From Nageia nagi (Eukaryota > Pinophyta): DNA of 64,000 nt. Where the stretch lies: assembly GCA_050084985.1 (NCBI GenBank), contig JBITNC010000001.1:138198001-138262000 (forward strand), given 5' to 3'. The notes beneath the pieces are model-generated. The model made no database searches. It saw nothing but the letters and a program-made list of their open reading frames with translations, and was not told where the DNA came from. Shown piece after piece: positions 23,028 to 33,541 of the stretch (positions are counted from its first letter, which is position 1; each line of letters begins with the position of its first letter). Made by a program: the position numbers and the translations under genes.

Positions 23028-23232
23028 TTGACATTACCAAGAGTGAGCCAAGATGCCACAATAAATAAACTTGACTTTACCAAGAGTGAGCCAAGATGCC
23101 ATAATAAATAAAATTGACTTTACCAAGAGTGAGCCAAGATGCCACAATATATAAATTTGACTTTACCAAAAGTGAGTCAAGATGCCACAATAAATAAATT
23201 TGACTTCACTAAGAGTAAGTCAAGATGCCATC
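23028..23232. repeat. Tandem array, 43-bp unit, nearly five copies
   Basis: The unit is TTGACTTTACCAAGAGTGAG followed by CCAAGATGCCACAATAAATAAAC, with a spacing of 43 bases between successive AGATGCC words. It lies in the interior of the minus-strand LTR element. The first three copies are nearly identical. Confidence 0.9.
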
Positions 23233-25208
23233 TTAACCATGTTACTAGTTAAGATGTATATGATGAAAAAAGATAGCATTCATCCAACAAGAATGCAATT
23301 TTCTATCAAAGATTGCAATGTGAAAAAGGATAAACTTTTTTAACAAATCCAACATTCAACAATCACGGAGAAGGTTGAACTTTTTTAACCACTTCAAGAA
23401 TGTAGTTATGGAGAAGAGCAAACATTTTTAACCACTCTATACACTACAAGAAGCAATGTGATAAACAATCCATCATCATGAATATAACTTCTCAATATGG
23501 AAATAAAATATGGCAAACAATACCCTATAAGTCATCACAAAGATGCTAAGCCAATACTTATGGTTACAACCCTCCTAAGGATGAAGTAAGAATTACTTCA
23601 CTCCTTGAGGACACATCTATCAACAAAATCTTATTTTGATGGACAATAAAAACGAAGTCCCATCAAAAAATTTACTTCTTGATAAAAAAATACTTGGATT
23701 TTATATTTTTACTAGCAATGTGGCACAATCCATCAACATAGATAGTCTTCCAAAATATGGAAGTATACTTAGATTTTACTTCCCCTCAAGGGTAACTTCA
23801 TAAAACATTGAAGCATATTACAAAAAATTACATATGTAGAGAGGAATGTACATTTCTTAAAGGTACTTATACATTTCCTTTCCAAAGCAAGGTTAATATT
23901 GCATTATCAATATCCTCAATAAGACTTGTAGAAAAAATTTAAAACATTTTCACTCCAACAAGTATATTAATCAAAGTACATAAGCAAAAAAAATTTAAAG
24001 ATTAATGCACAACAATTCCAATGTTTATAAAATCTACTACAACAAAAATGTGTGTACATAAAAAAAATTCCATCCAACTAGGATAAAATTAGTGTGCATA
24101 ATTAATAAGGATAGTATTGTTTGAAGAAAGCTTATACAAACTTTTACTTCAAACAATGTGTATAATAATATTATTTTGAAAGTTCAAAAATTGTCATATT
24201 TACCATTGATATAACAAATGTCAATTCATATTTCAATGCACATAATAAATCTTTATGCAATATAAATTAATCTTAATTTGCAACCAAAGGATAGTGCATA
24301 AAAATTAGATAAATTTTCATAATGCATATCCACAAGTTTCCATTTTACAATTGTGCAAATTTAATTATCAATATATAGGACATTATCAATTAATGTTATC
24401 AATTAAATTGATTTTATATGTCCAATTTTAAAAGAAATTGCAACACTTACAAAAATGATTGCACAATAATTATTTTAATTAATTGCTTTGTAAATTAACT
24501 TTGATCATTTTATTTAAAAAAATACCGAACAAGGCATATGATTTGCAAATTATCATAGTATTTTATATTAAAATTTTATCCAAAAACTTTAAGAAAATAT
24601 TTTGATACTTATCAAATACTATATTTGCAACATTATTACTTAAAACAACTATTAAAGCTATTAAAAAATAGATCAAAGTTATAATTTTCATATAGGATTT
24701 AGAAAAATTACAAAAGATCACATTCCTTTTCATGAAATGGAAAAACAAAATTTTGCATATGGTAAGTTTAACCAACTAGTGTTATTTATATTTAAATACT
24801 TTACCAAAAAATTAAAAATTGATGTTAACACTTACTACCACATGGCAAAAATCGGTAAATATAGGATAATTCAACAGGAATGTTTACTTTTTAGAAAACC
24901 ATATCCCATTTACTTTTTTTTAGAAAAAATCCATATCCCATGTGCTGAAAAATGGGTAACATGTCCATTTTTTAAAAAGTTTCCCCTTTTTAAAATCCTT
25001 TACTTTTTTTTTATTTATTTAAAAACTTACCTCTTTTGTTGTTGTTTTTCTTAAAAGGATTCTCGCTGAAATTATATTAGAGAAAATAAAAGGTTAGTGC
25101 AAACTTATCATGCACTTGAATTGCCTTATTTTTGTTATACAAAAAAATTTCTTTAAAAAAAAAAAAACTTTCTTTTTAAAAAACTTTTTCCTTATTTTTT
25201 AATAGGTT

Positions 25209-25337
25209 GTGCATGCATGCAATAATGCATGATTTTTTTTCATGCATATTTTTTTTATGCATGCAATAATGCATGCTTTTTTTTTTTCTCATGCATGCAA
25301 TAATGCATTTTTTTTTCATGCATGCAATAATGCATGT
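25209..25337. repeat. CATGCA palindrome array with T-run spacers
   Basis: Four or five copies of GCATGCAATAATGCATG are separated by runs of 8-12 T. Each core is self-complementary around ATAA, so each can form a small hairpin. CATGCA is the core of the RY element bound by plant B3 proteins. It lies in the leader side of the minus-strand element, so a regulatory role is possible but not shown. Confidence 0.8.
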
Positions 25338-25889
25338 TTTTTTTTTAATTGCAATTACAAAAAAAATTGCAACTACAAAAATAAGACTTTGTTTTCTATT
25401 TTTTTAAAATAGATTTTGCATGGAACCAAATTGCATGCAATTAGATTTGGTATGTAACCAAATTTTGTTTCATGCATGCACATTAATTTTTACAAACTTA
25501 TTGTAAAAAAAATTGTATAATAGCATTATAACAGTGTTGTAAAAATGAAAAAATTGTAAGACTTTTAATTTTTTCTATACTAAATAGAAATTTGCAATTT
25601 TAAGCTATAACAATTCATTTTAAGTAAATTTACTCAAAATTTGCATATTATTAGTACACATTAAGTAATTTTATTAAAAAATTGCAACTAAAAAATTGTT
25701 AGAAAAAAAATAATGTATTGTAAAAATTGAACTAACATGTTCTTTAATCAAATTTTTCTAGACAATGATAAAAGAAAAATATCTGATAAGAAAAGGTAGA
25801 TTATACCTTCAAACCTTTTTACCTCAACATTTGATAGAGAGAGAAGAGGAATGGACCTTCAAGGTTGTTGAAGTGGAGACTCCAAGAAT

Positions 25890-25902
25890 GGCTCTGATAC
25901 CA
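25890..25902 (-). promoter_or_regulatory. tRNA-iMet primer binding site
   Basis: On the minus strand the sequence is TGGTATCAGAGCC, the classic plant retroelement primer site complementary to initiator methionine tRNA. It begins two bases after the LTR end. Confidence 0.9.
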
Positions 25903-25904
25903 CA

Positions 25905-26318
25905 TGATGGAGTTGAAGTATTCGATATAACCAAGATCTTCTTAGAGTTTTTTTAACAAGAATGTGCCATTCATCCATCTAGCAAAGGTAAGAAACACAC
26001 AAAAAATAACACACGATGTATATTGGTTCCTCCATCTCTTGGAAGTACATCCACTTTGAACTATTATTATATTATTTTCTTCGAAGAGAAGTACATAATA
26101 AGAGAAGTACCTCTCTATATATAAAAACTAACCCACCCTTTAACCTTCCTTTTACCTAAAGGTAAGGTTAAAAGTGTTTCTATATTTATTCCTTTTTATA
26201 TTTTTATTCCCTTAATGCTTTAAAGTATCTAAAGATACTTTAAGCATTAAGTAAATTTACATTAAATAGAAATATTACATAATAAATATTACACAATATT
26301 ACATTAGAATTTCCAACA
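25905..26318 (-). repeat. Upstream LTR of the minus-strand element
   Basis: About 414 bases, paired with 21797-22260. On the minus strand a TATA-like TTTTATATATAG lies near 26115-26128, a possible start region for the element transcript. The ends are TG...CA in both copies. Confidence 0.85.
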
Positions 26319-26323
26319 ACATC

Positions 26324-27585
26324 ATCTTGTATCAAAAACATATCATACTACTTTCATCACTTGATATAATCTTGTATCAGAAATATATCCTACTACTTTA
26401 ATTGCTTTAGATATCTTCAACTATCCATACATTTTCTATGTTTTACAATGTGATCTATCTTCAATAAAAATAAATATGGAATTGCTTATTAACCACAATC
26501 CAACTGCATCAAGGTAGTTATTGGATTCCTATATATTTCATCATTATCTATATATTTTTAATTTTCAATGAATTGATATTTTTTGCTAGGCATCTATTTT
26601 ATAATTTAAATGATAACTTCTTTTCATTTTCTAATTGTATATGCTTTATAGAGTTTTTTTTACATGTTTCTTATGAATAGTATGTATTACAATAATGAGT
26701 TTATATTTGCAGGTACAAATTTAAGGAGGAACTAATCTTAATAATACATTGTTGGAAGGAACCTTTAGATTTCAATGGTTGTTATTTCTACATTTCTTGT
26801 TGGGCATAAAGAATATTTAACATTTTATTATTTGATCTCATTTACTTCTTATAGGATAATGATGAAGTATACTTACAACTTATCAAAGAAGAGTTAACAC
26901 TTGTAAAATAGGTTTCTGATCCTAGAGATATTTTTGTAGAAGGTGTGAAAGGAGAATGACAAGCTACTATGAAGCCAGATAGAATATAATACTTCTAATA
27001 CCTTGGAAATTACACAAACTTCAATAAAATTACAAAAGGTGATCATAGTTTATTAAACATGTATAAGAGAATAGAACAACAAGGTTGTCCACCAGTTCCA
27101 AAGTTAAAAAGACGTAGGAAGCTAAAAAATAGCATCCCTAAGCCATATGTGTATTCTAAAGATAGATATGTGATTAAAAAGAAGAATATAAATAACATAC
27201 TTCCCAAACAACATAATATTCAAATGTATAAATTGGTAGAAAAATAATGTTTCAATGAAAATATCCCTTATTTTAATAATCTATCAGACGGAGATAAGAA
27301 ATACATATCAACAAAAATGTAAATATGTGACATAGAGGAAAAAATATGAGGATTGTATCATACCAAATACGAGTGTACAACATCATATTATTAAAAATAT
27401 AGATCAACCTCTTCTTAATGTTGCAAATCATGAATTTCAACTTGATGATGTAGCAAACCATGTTTATGAAATAGTTTATGTAACAGATTTTGATATACAA
27501 AATGAGCATGCAAATGATACTTCAAATACACATTTTTTTATACAATATGTCTTAAAAGATTTGTAAAAGTAACAAGGGTCCCTAG
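26324..27585. other. Unassigned, with possible decayed coding remnants
   Basis: A block CTTGTATCA(A/G)AAA(C/T)ATATC followed by TACTACTTT occurs twice (26327-26405). From 26700 on there are short plus-strand frames such as 27059-27247 with EQQGCPPVPKLKRRRKL. I do not recognise this basic peptide; it may belong to the transposase remnant that follows. Confidence 0.3.
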
Positions 27586-27589
27586 ATTA

Positions 27590-27850
27590 GAGTGTTCTAA
27601 CAAAAGGAGAAGAGGTACTTCTTCATGCTCTTGATGGTCTACTAGATGTGTATGGAATTATGTTTAATGATGATCCAAATAGGTCTTGCCATGGTGTTAA
27701 GACTAGATAGGGAAATGTTTTAGTGCAACTAAAGGAATCTTACTATGACCATTAACAACTTCCCATATCCAATATATATGTTGAAATAATTGATAATGTT
27801 GTTGGGATCTTTGTGATATGGCCAATTGTATTATTATAAATTCCTAACAA
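27590..27850 (+). pseudogene. En/Spm-type plant transposase (Ptta/DUF8039-like) remnant
   Basis: The frame reads VLTKGEEVLLHALDGLL, then SCHGVKT, GNVLVQLKESYYD, QLPISNIYVEIIDNVVGI and FVIWPIVLL. The closing pattern of a LPxP segment, a V..(G/D)..G.F..WP motif and nearby HG..LGEG-like words is typical of a domain found in plant transposase-related proteins linked to En/Spm (CACTA) elements. In-frame TAG and TAA codons interrupt it. No terminal CACTA repeats were found. The assignment rests on pattern memory over a stretch of about 80 residues. Confidence 0.5.
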
Positions 27851-28576
27851 ACTTGCATCACTTCTTGTGCAAGTGAACGAGTGATACTTATCACGATTCT
27901 TTGTTACATTATAATTAAAAAGTTATTTTTCCCAATATTTTTGTTGTAATATTTATTTATTTCCTATGCAACCAAAGGATGAAATGGTAGAAGAAGCACA
28001 TGAAGATACAAAAAAAGGATAAGGATCCACACAACCTAATATTGTAGATGTAATGGATTAGACACAACAACATATAAAAAATTCATAGGAGGAAACAAAG
28101 AGAGAAGAAGGGAAAAAAGGAGCATGTAAGCATGTAATAAATAGTGTTAAGCATATCACAAGAAACATATACACAACATTGAATCCAAATGATATTAACT
28201 ATAAATAGAAAGAAATATCTTTATCAATACTTTATTGTTCATTTTTCACCCATGCATACTAAGGAGAGAAGAAAAGAACATGTAGATGAAGATAAGTAAG
28301 AGTTAGAGGATGAATAAAAGGAGTAGAAGTAGATAAGACTAAAGAGGAAGTGAGCATGTGTTGCTATAATGTTCCTTTCTTATCAATAATGTTATCTTAA
28401 TCAAGATTCATAATGTAAGAGCTATTATTATAAATAGAAGAAAAATAAAATAATTTCTAATTCATTTTTTTCTTAATATCTATAAATAAAATATTCAATA
28501 GTTATACAAACAACTAAATGGTGTTAACTACAATGGAGTTGGTATGACATTTTGGGTAAGGGATGATTTTATGAGT
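27851..28576. other. Unassigned AT-rich DNA
   Basis: Lysine-rich short frames (for example near 28085-28340) come from AAG and GAA runs. No protein is recognised. It separates two coding relics on the same strand. Confidence 0.3.
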
Positions 28577-29281
28577 ATGGATAAGACATTGTAACTATGT
28601 ATGAAGTTCTATTTTGAATCAATAGACCAACTAAGTATTCATGATGAAGGGTTTGGTGTTTGTTTTATTTGTGTGGTAATCATAGCTTATTAGTTATATT
28701 CAAACCCTAATAGGTTGCCTGACAAAAATGAATTTGATGAATTAATACAACCAGGGTTTTTAAAATGGAAAAGCCTAAAGGAAATTCCATACTTTAAACA
28801 AAATTTTCATAAAGGTTATTTTGATTTGGAATCATTTATGGATTTGAAGTTAATACCTTTGATTATGGACTTAATAAAATCTAAATAGAGCTTTTTTAAG
28901 CCAAAGGCCTTGGTAATATTCCAAGTATTATATGAAAGGACATTTGAAAAAGTATGGGATGAGGTATCAAATGCACTCAATATTTATATAGTTTCTTGGA
29001 ATGACCATTTATTTATTATTAAGGTTGAATTAAATACAAAGTATATTATTGATAACCTTAGGCTAAGACTATTTCATGGATACAAAAATGCATATGTTTT
29101 AAAATTTGATGAAGAGATAAAAATATTGGATAAGCCACAAAGAAAAAATTCCAAGAAGCCTTAGAGTATTACATATAGCATCAAGGATTGTTACAAGTAT
29201 TGCATTTATAGATTTTTAAAAATTATTGTTCTACAAGATGTTATTGATGATCATAAAAGAAAATGGCTAACTTGCAAGTAA
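28577..29281 (+). pseudogene. Fragment of a plant NT-C2 (EEIG1/EHBP1-like) family gene
   Basis: One frame runs through the whole stretch with three or four stops. Readable parts are KFYFESIDQLS, YSNPNRLPDKNEFDELIQPG, FLKWKSLKEIPYF, HKGYFDLESFMDL, FEKVWDEVSNAL and SWNDHLFIIKVE, then KYIIDNLRLRLFHGYKNAYV. The open part is 28910-29164. The order and wording resemble the C-terminal half of plant proteins with an N-terminal NT-type C2 domain (EEIG1/EHBP1-like), where SEFDSLIREGS..W, FDLE, WNDHFF.LKVE and YYIIDTLGERL occur. Their function is poorly known. No intron breaks the frame, which suggests a retrocopy or a piece of one large exon carried by a transposon. The N-terminal C2 domain is not seen here. 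The alternative is chance similarity, which I think unlikely over about 180 residues. Confidence 0.55.
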
Positions 29282-29392
29282 TAAAAAATTTGGTAGTTGA
29301 CTTCTCTTTCATAACACAACACAATGCCCTAGAGGATATGTAGTACAAGGTCTTGTACATAATCCTTGATATTTTATAACTCTTGTTGTAGA

Positions 29393-29745
29393 TTCCTAAA
29401 AATGAATTTTCATTTATTAAATAATTCACTTTTATTTAATCAATATATTTTATTGTAAAAAGGGGTTAAATACACCCTATGAGATGTTATTAATGTAAAA
29501 GGATCACTGAATGATGTAAGTGGTATAAAATATCAAGAAAGTCACAAGCTATGTAATACATGTAGATATAAAGAAAAGAAAAAGGATCAAGATATTTCTA
29601 TAAAATAATATCAAATACAAAATATTCCCCATTGGATAATCATATATCAAATAGGTTGATACATGAACATCACATCATCCTAATAACAACAATATTTTAT
29701 AACACCACCTATCTAAGGATATGTTATCTACTCTTCAATATGCTT
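29393..29745 (+). repeat. 5' LTR of the split gypsy element, 3' half lost
   Basis: It aligns with 42370-42725: CCTAAAAATGAATT, TTTATTGTAAAAAGGGGTTA, AATACACCCTAT, GGTATAAAATATCAAG and ATATGTTATCTACTCTT. Similarity stops near 29745, whereas the 3' LTR goes on for about 280 bases. The lost part includes the R-U5 side and the primer site. The first two bases are TT instead of TG. Confidence 0.85.
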
Positions 29746-29999
29746 TTAAGGTACAAAAACCATAAATATGGATATAGATAAAATAAAATAAATGTTATAA
29801 AACTTTTTTGTAACAATGATGTCATAAATGGTCAAATATGCTCTTAATATGTACATGCCATAGGCTTCTACCAATACCAACCAACCCCCATTTAATGCTA
29901 CCCTAGCTATAAGGGTATCAAATATTGAGAATGATTATAGATATTAGCATAAGTAAAAGGCTAATATGGTATTTTCACTTCACCATTGTTGAAAAATAT

Positions 30000-30790
30000 C
30001 CACTAATTTACCACACACTTGACCTCAATTCCTATAAGTTCCATATGTTCAGTGGTGATTAGGACCTGAAACAACATCTTATAAGCTTTTAAGAGAAGTG
30101 CTTGATGAAATTGGGATATGAATAGAAGTTGATGACCAAATTATTCCAAGGATTCAAATCACTAGTTAAGGAATTTATGAATCAGTATAAGCACATCATC
30201 AAGGAGCAAAGTATTGTTATAGAGTTAGGTGCTTTATGCCAAGGGCTCAATTAAACCTTAGAAAAATATATTTAGAGATTTAAAAAGATATGGTAGTCTA
30301 TTCATAGTAAGTTAGATGAAGCTAAAATTTATGATATTTGTGTTAATTCAATTCTTCCTATTATTAAGCAACATACACATAATTATATTAAACTGGGATT
30401 TGATATAATTACAAAAAGAGGTTTAGAAAAAGAGAAGGTCTTAATGGATCTTGGGACACTCAAGTATGTACCTAGCACATACAATAAAGATAGCCTTAAG
30501 TATTATACCAAAAAATAGGCATGTGGATATGGTTGAAACACCTACCCTAACCAAATATTCTACATAGAGAAGTTGTACATTTACCTTTCCTATTCAACCA
30601 AGGTTCATTTTACATGTTGTTAGGAAGGGATTGTTGAAACCAATGGATATAAAAGCTCATGATGATAGTGTATCATATGGTGAAATTGATTCTTATTGCA
30701 CTTATCATAAAATAAGGGGGAATTATACAAATAAATGTAAATCTCTATAAGCTTCTATACTAAATCTTATTGAGAAAGAAAATTATAAAA
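30000..30790 (+). pseudogene. Gag of the split gypsy element
   Basis: This is a degraded capsid gene. It reads FHMFSGD near 30045, then DLKQHLISF, LMKLGYE, SLVKEFMNQYKHIIKEQSIV and ELGALCQG. A later block has FPIQPRFILHVVRKGLLKPM. These match the gag regions of the 12.9 and 57 kb copies in order. Stops and frameshifts occur about every 100-150 bases. Confidence 0.75.
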
Positions 30791-31099
30791 TCATGGAAGA
30801 TAAATCTCTAGCTCCAGATTAAACGATCAATACCATAATAGTAGATGAAGAAATGTATGCTATAATTTGAAGAGGATGTCCAAGGTCTATCCCAAATCTA
30901 GTTATTAATGAAGAAGTAAGTATTCCACCTGATCCTAAAGCTTATAGTATAATAAAATAATTGAAAAATACCCATGCTAAATTTAGTTTATATGATCTTA
31001 TTAGTACATCAAAAAAATATAGATATATCTTATATGAGTTGTTAAAAAAAACAAATTCCTCATAAATACCTTTGTTGCTTTATTTTTTGAAAAATCCAA

Positions 31100-31540
31100 T
31101 ATCTTCAGGAAAGTTATGCAATTATCTTTTCAAAATCTGAAAAACTTAGTAAAGAAGAGATTTTTGAATGACTAGCCCTCTTTATTACACCTATGATACA
31201 TGGGAGGGAAATTAAAAGAGAAATGGTAGATTGTGGGTCAATTGTAAATGTCTATTATAAAAAATTCTTACAATATATCCAAACTAATGATGCCCAAATT
31301 CTCCACATGGATGAATAAGGCTTATGTATTAGAGACTTTAAGAGCTCATCTAAGAGGCCCCTTGGTTTAATTTCACTCTCAGTCACACTAGGCCCATGAA
31401 CTATTGAAACTTATTTTCATTATATGACTAGTAAACTTTCTTATAATGTGCTACTAGGAGGACCTTATCTTCATGATATGGATGCAATACCATCTATAGT
31501 ACATGTCCATTTGAAATTTGAATATGAAGGATAGATACAC
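31100..31540 (+). pseudogene. Aspartic protease region of the split gypsy element
   Basis: At 31223 the frame reads MVDCGSIVNVYYKKFLQ, corresponding to the retroviral-type protease motif VDxGSSVNI (the catalytic aspartate is kept, the next residue changed). Further on come KRPLGLISLSVTLGP and SYNVLLGGPYLHDMDAIPS, the usual LLGRPWIHDM block. Stops interrupt it. The protease cuts the polyprotein in the virus-like particle. Confidence 0.75.
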
Positions 31541-32125
31541 ACAACATTAGTAGATACCCATGTTGTATTAAAGAGCATCCACACCATGAGAATGAGGACC
31601 AATCAAAATATTCTTGCTCTATAGCATCTCTATCAAGAAAATAAAAATGATCAAGATGTAATATGATAGAATTTTGTGATATTATGGATGAGGATTTGTA
31701 GATTTATGATACTATACCATTTAAGTTTGATTGTTTTGCTATTGATGATGATTCGTTAGAGTACATGGGGGAACAATCAAAAAGTTTCTAAATCAAATGA
31801 AAAAAGGAAACTGAATTACATTCTTAGTTAACATGGATTTTTTGGACAAGAGGTAAACTTCAATGAGGCTTTTCAAATACAACAAGATGATGATGAAGAG
31901 GATGTAGTTTTTGATATATATTCATGGATTAAAGGATCTACCTTCCTTACTAAAAAATAAAGATGAATTAGCTTATTTTGTTGAAGAATTAGTTGATTTC
32001 AATATTGGCACAAGTGACCAAGAAAATATGGCCAAGATTGGAGTTGCTCTTCCTATAAACTGATAAGAAAGGTACAAAAATAAATTTATTTATGCAATAA
32101 TAATTTTACATGGTATTATTTTGGT
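31541..32125 (+). other. Decayed spacer between protease and RT
   Basis: This is acidic, low-complexity coding-like sequence (QQDDDEEDVVF near 31880) with frameshifts. The matching stretch in the 55.9 kb element is 58740-59300. No domain is recognised. Confidence 0.45.
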
Positions 32126-33540
32126 ATGCCTAGTTTAGATCCATATTTTATCATACATAGTTTTCCACTCAAAAAAGGAGAAAAATCTATTAAACAAAAA
32201 CCAAGAAAAATGCACCCTTCTAAGGCATTTTTAGTTAAGAAAGAGATCAAAAAATACTTAAATGTTGGTTTTATTAGGCCTATAGACCACTCAAAATGGA
32301 TGGATAATATTATTTCTATCACAAAACCTATTAGAGAGATAAGAATTTGCATATGTTTCAGAGACATTAATAATGGTTTCCCAAAATATGATTTTCCATT
32401 GTCAAACATTGATATGATTGTGGATAGTATTGCTAGTCATGATACTTTATCTTTCATGGATGGGTTCTCAAGATATCATCAAATTCTAATCAATCCAAAT
32501 GATCAACATAAAATAAATTTTAGTATACCATGGGATAATTTTTGTTGCAAGATGATGCACCTGTAAGATCTAGTTACACTTTATTTATGCAATAATATAA
32601 TATTGTAACTTTCGTAGGGTGTAACTTTTGATTTGTATATCATTTTGAACCATTTTTATATTGCATAAAATTTAAAAACCTACAAGTTTGTGATATATCC
32701 TATGGGAGAAAATTTTTAGGCTTGAAACATTCATCACACAACCCAAATTTTTTTTCTTTTACTTTTATTTTTAGAATAATTGCATGTATTGAATAATGAA
32801 TGCATGGTTCCATTTTGGCCCTCATATTAGCTATATTTTAGGCTTTCTTAAAATTAAAAAAAAGGAAAGAGATGCTTTATAAAATATTATTGTAATCTTT
32901 ATGAGGAATTAATGTAGATTCAAAAGAATAAAGATTTTTTGTTATGAATTTTATTCTTCCATTGATTTACTTGTGTATTGTGAAGCAATTTTGGAGATCT
33001 ATTTTAGTCTCTTATAGGAATATACATAATAATATTATGTCTTTTGGTCTAAAAAATGTAGGATCAACTTATCTGCATGTAATGGTTACTATTTTCCATG
33101 AGCATATTCATAAATTAATGGAGGTATATGTTGATGATATCTTGGTCAAATCAAAATAAGGAAATGGTCATTTGCAACTTCTTGAAAAGGTATTTGACAT
33201 TCCCAAAAAGTATAAGCTTAGAATAAAATCTCAACAATATGCTTTTAGTGTTACTTCAAGAAAATTGTTAGGTTTCATGGTTTCAAAAGGGGGAATTAAG
33301 GTGGATCCCAAAAGGTGAAGGACATTATAAACATGCCACCTTCCAAAAATCTCAAGCAATTAATAAGTCTTCAAGGTAACATAAATTTGGCAAGAAAATT
33401 TATTTCTCAACTTGGAAATAAATATATGCTATTCACTTAGTTATTAAAGAAATATGTAAACATTATATGGGATGTAAAATGCCAAAAAACATTTAAAGAT
33501 ATAAAATAACATTTTCTCAATCAACCAATCTTGGTTCCTA
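32126..33540 (+). pseudogene. Reverse transcriptase of the split gypsy element, with an insertion
   Basis: The N-terminal part (32126-32556) reads KKGEKSIKQKPRKMHPSKAF, LNVGFIRPIDHSKWMDNI, RICICFRDINNGFPKYDFPL and LSFMDGFSRYHQILINP. The RT is then interrupted, and continues at 33037 with MSFGLKNVGSTYLHVM and KLMEVYVDDILVKSK; the catalytic YVDD is at 33127-33138. The thumb follows: SRKLLGFMVSKGGIKVDP and, frameshifted, the stretch up to LNQPILVPI near 33540. There the nested element interrupts the gene in mid-codon context. The 146-residue open part is the best-preserved piece. Confidence 0.85.
32557..33036. other. About 480-bp insertion inside RT
   Basis: RT homology stops at FCCKMM (about 32556) and resumes at MSFGLKN (33037) without loss, so the DNA between is an insertion. 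It opens CACCTGTAAGATC and ends ACATAATAATATT. I see no inverted ends or clear target duplication beyond ATG on both sides. The small open frame at 32944 begins inside it and runs into RT. Confidence 0.65.
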
Positions 33541-33541
33541 T

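Larger units (their letters stand above)
21797..26318 (-). mobile_element. Non-autonomous LTR retrotransposon, minus strand (LARD/TRIM-like)
   Basis: Two direct repeats, 21797-22260 and 25905-26318, form the LTRs. Read on the minus strand they start TGTTGGAAATT and end TCCATCA. A primer site complementary to initiator tRNA-Met follows the upstream LTR, and a polypurine tract precedes the downstream one, which fixes the minus orientation. Flanking bases GCATC at 21792-21796 and ACATC at 26319-26323 look like a 5-bp target duplication with one change. The interior of about 3.6 kb contains only very AT-rich DNA, a 43-bp tandem array and a CATGCA array; I see no gag, RT or integrase on either strand. 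It would need proteins from another element to move. The LTRs look copia-like, but the helper is unknown. Confidence 0.8.

Noticed and set aside
24737-25054. Plus-strand 105-codon frame with F/K-rich sequence
   Set aside because: It reflects extreme AT content in the interior of the non-autonomous element and has no motif.
25209-25337. CRISPR-like spaced repeats
   Set aside because: The spacers are poly-T runs, the repeats are palindromic plant-type words, and the window is clearly nuclear plant DNA.
27059-27247. Basic 62-codon frame as a small host gene
   Set aside because: It has no homology that I recognise, no start context, and sits in a decayed transposon region; kept only as a note.
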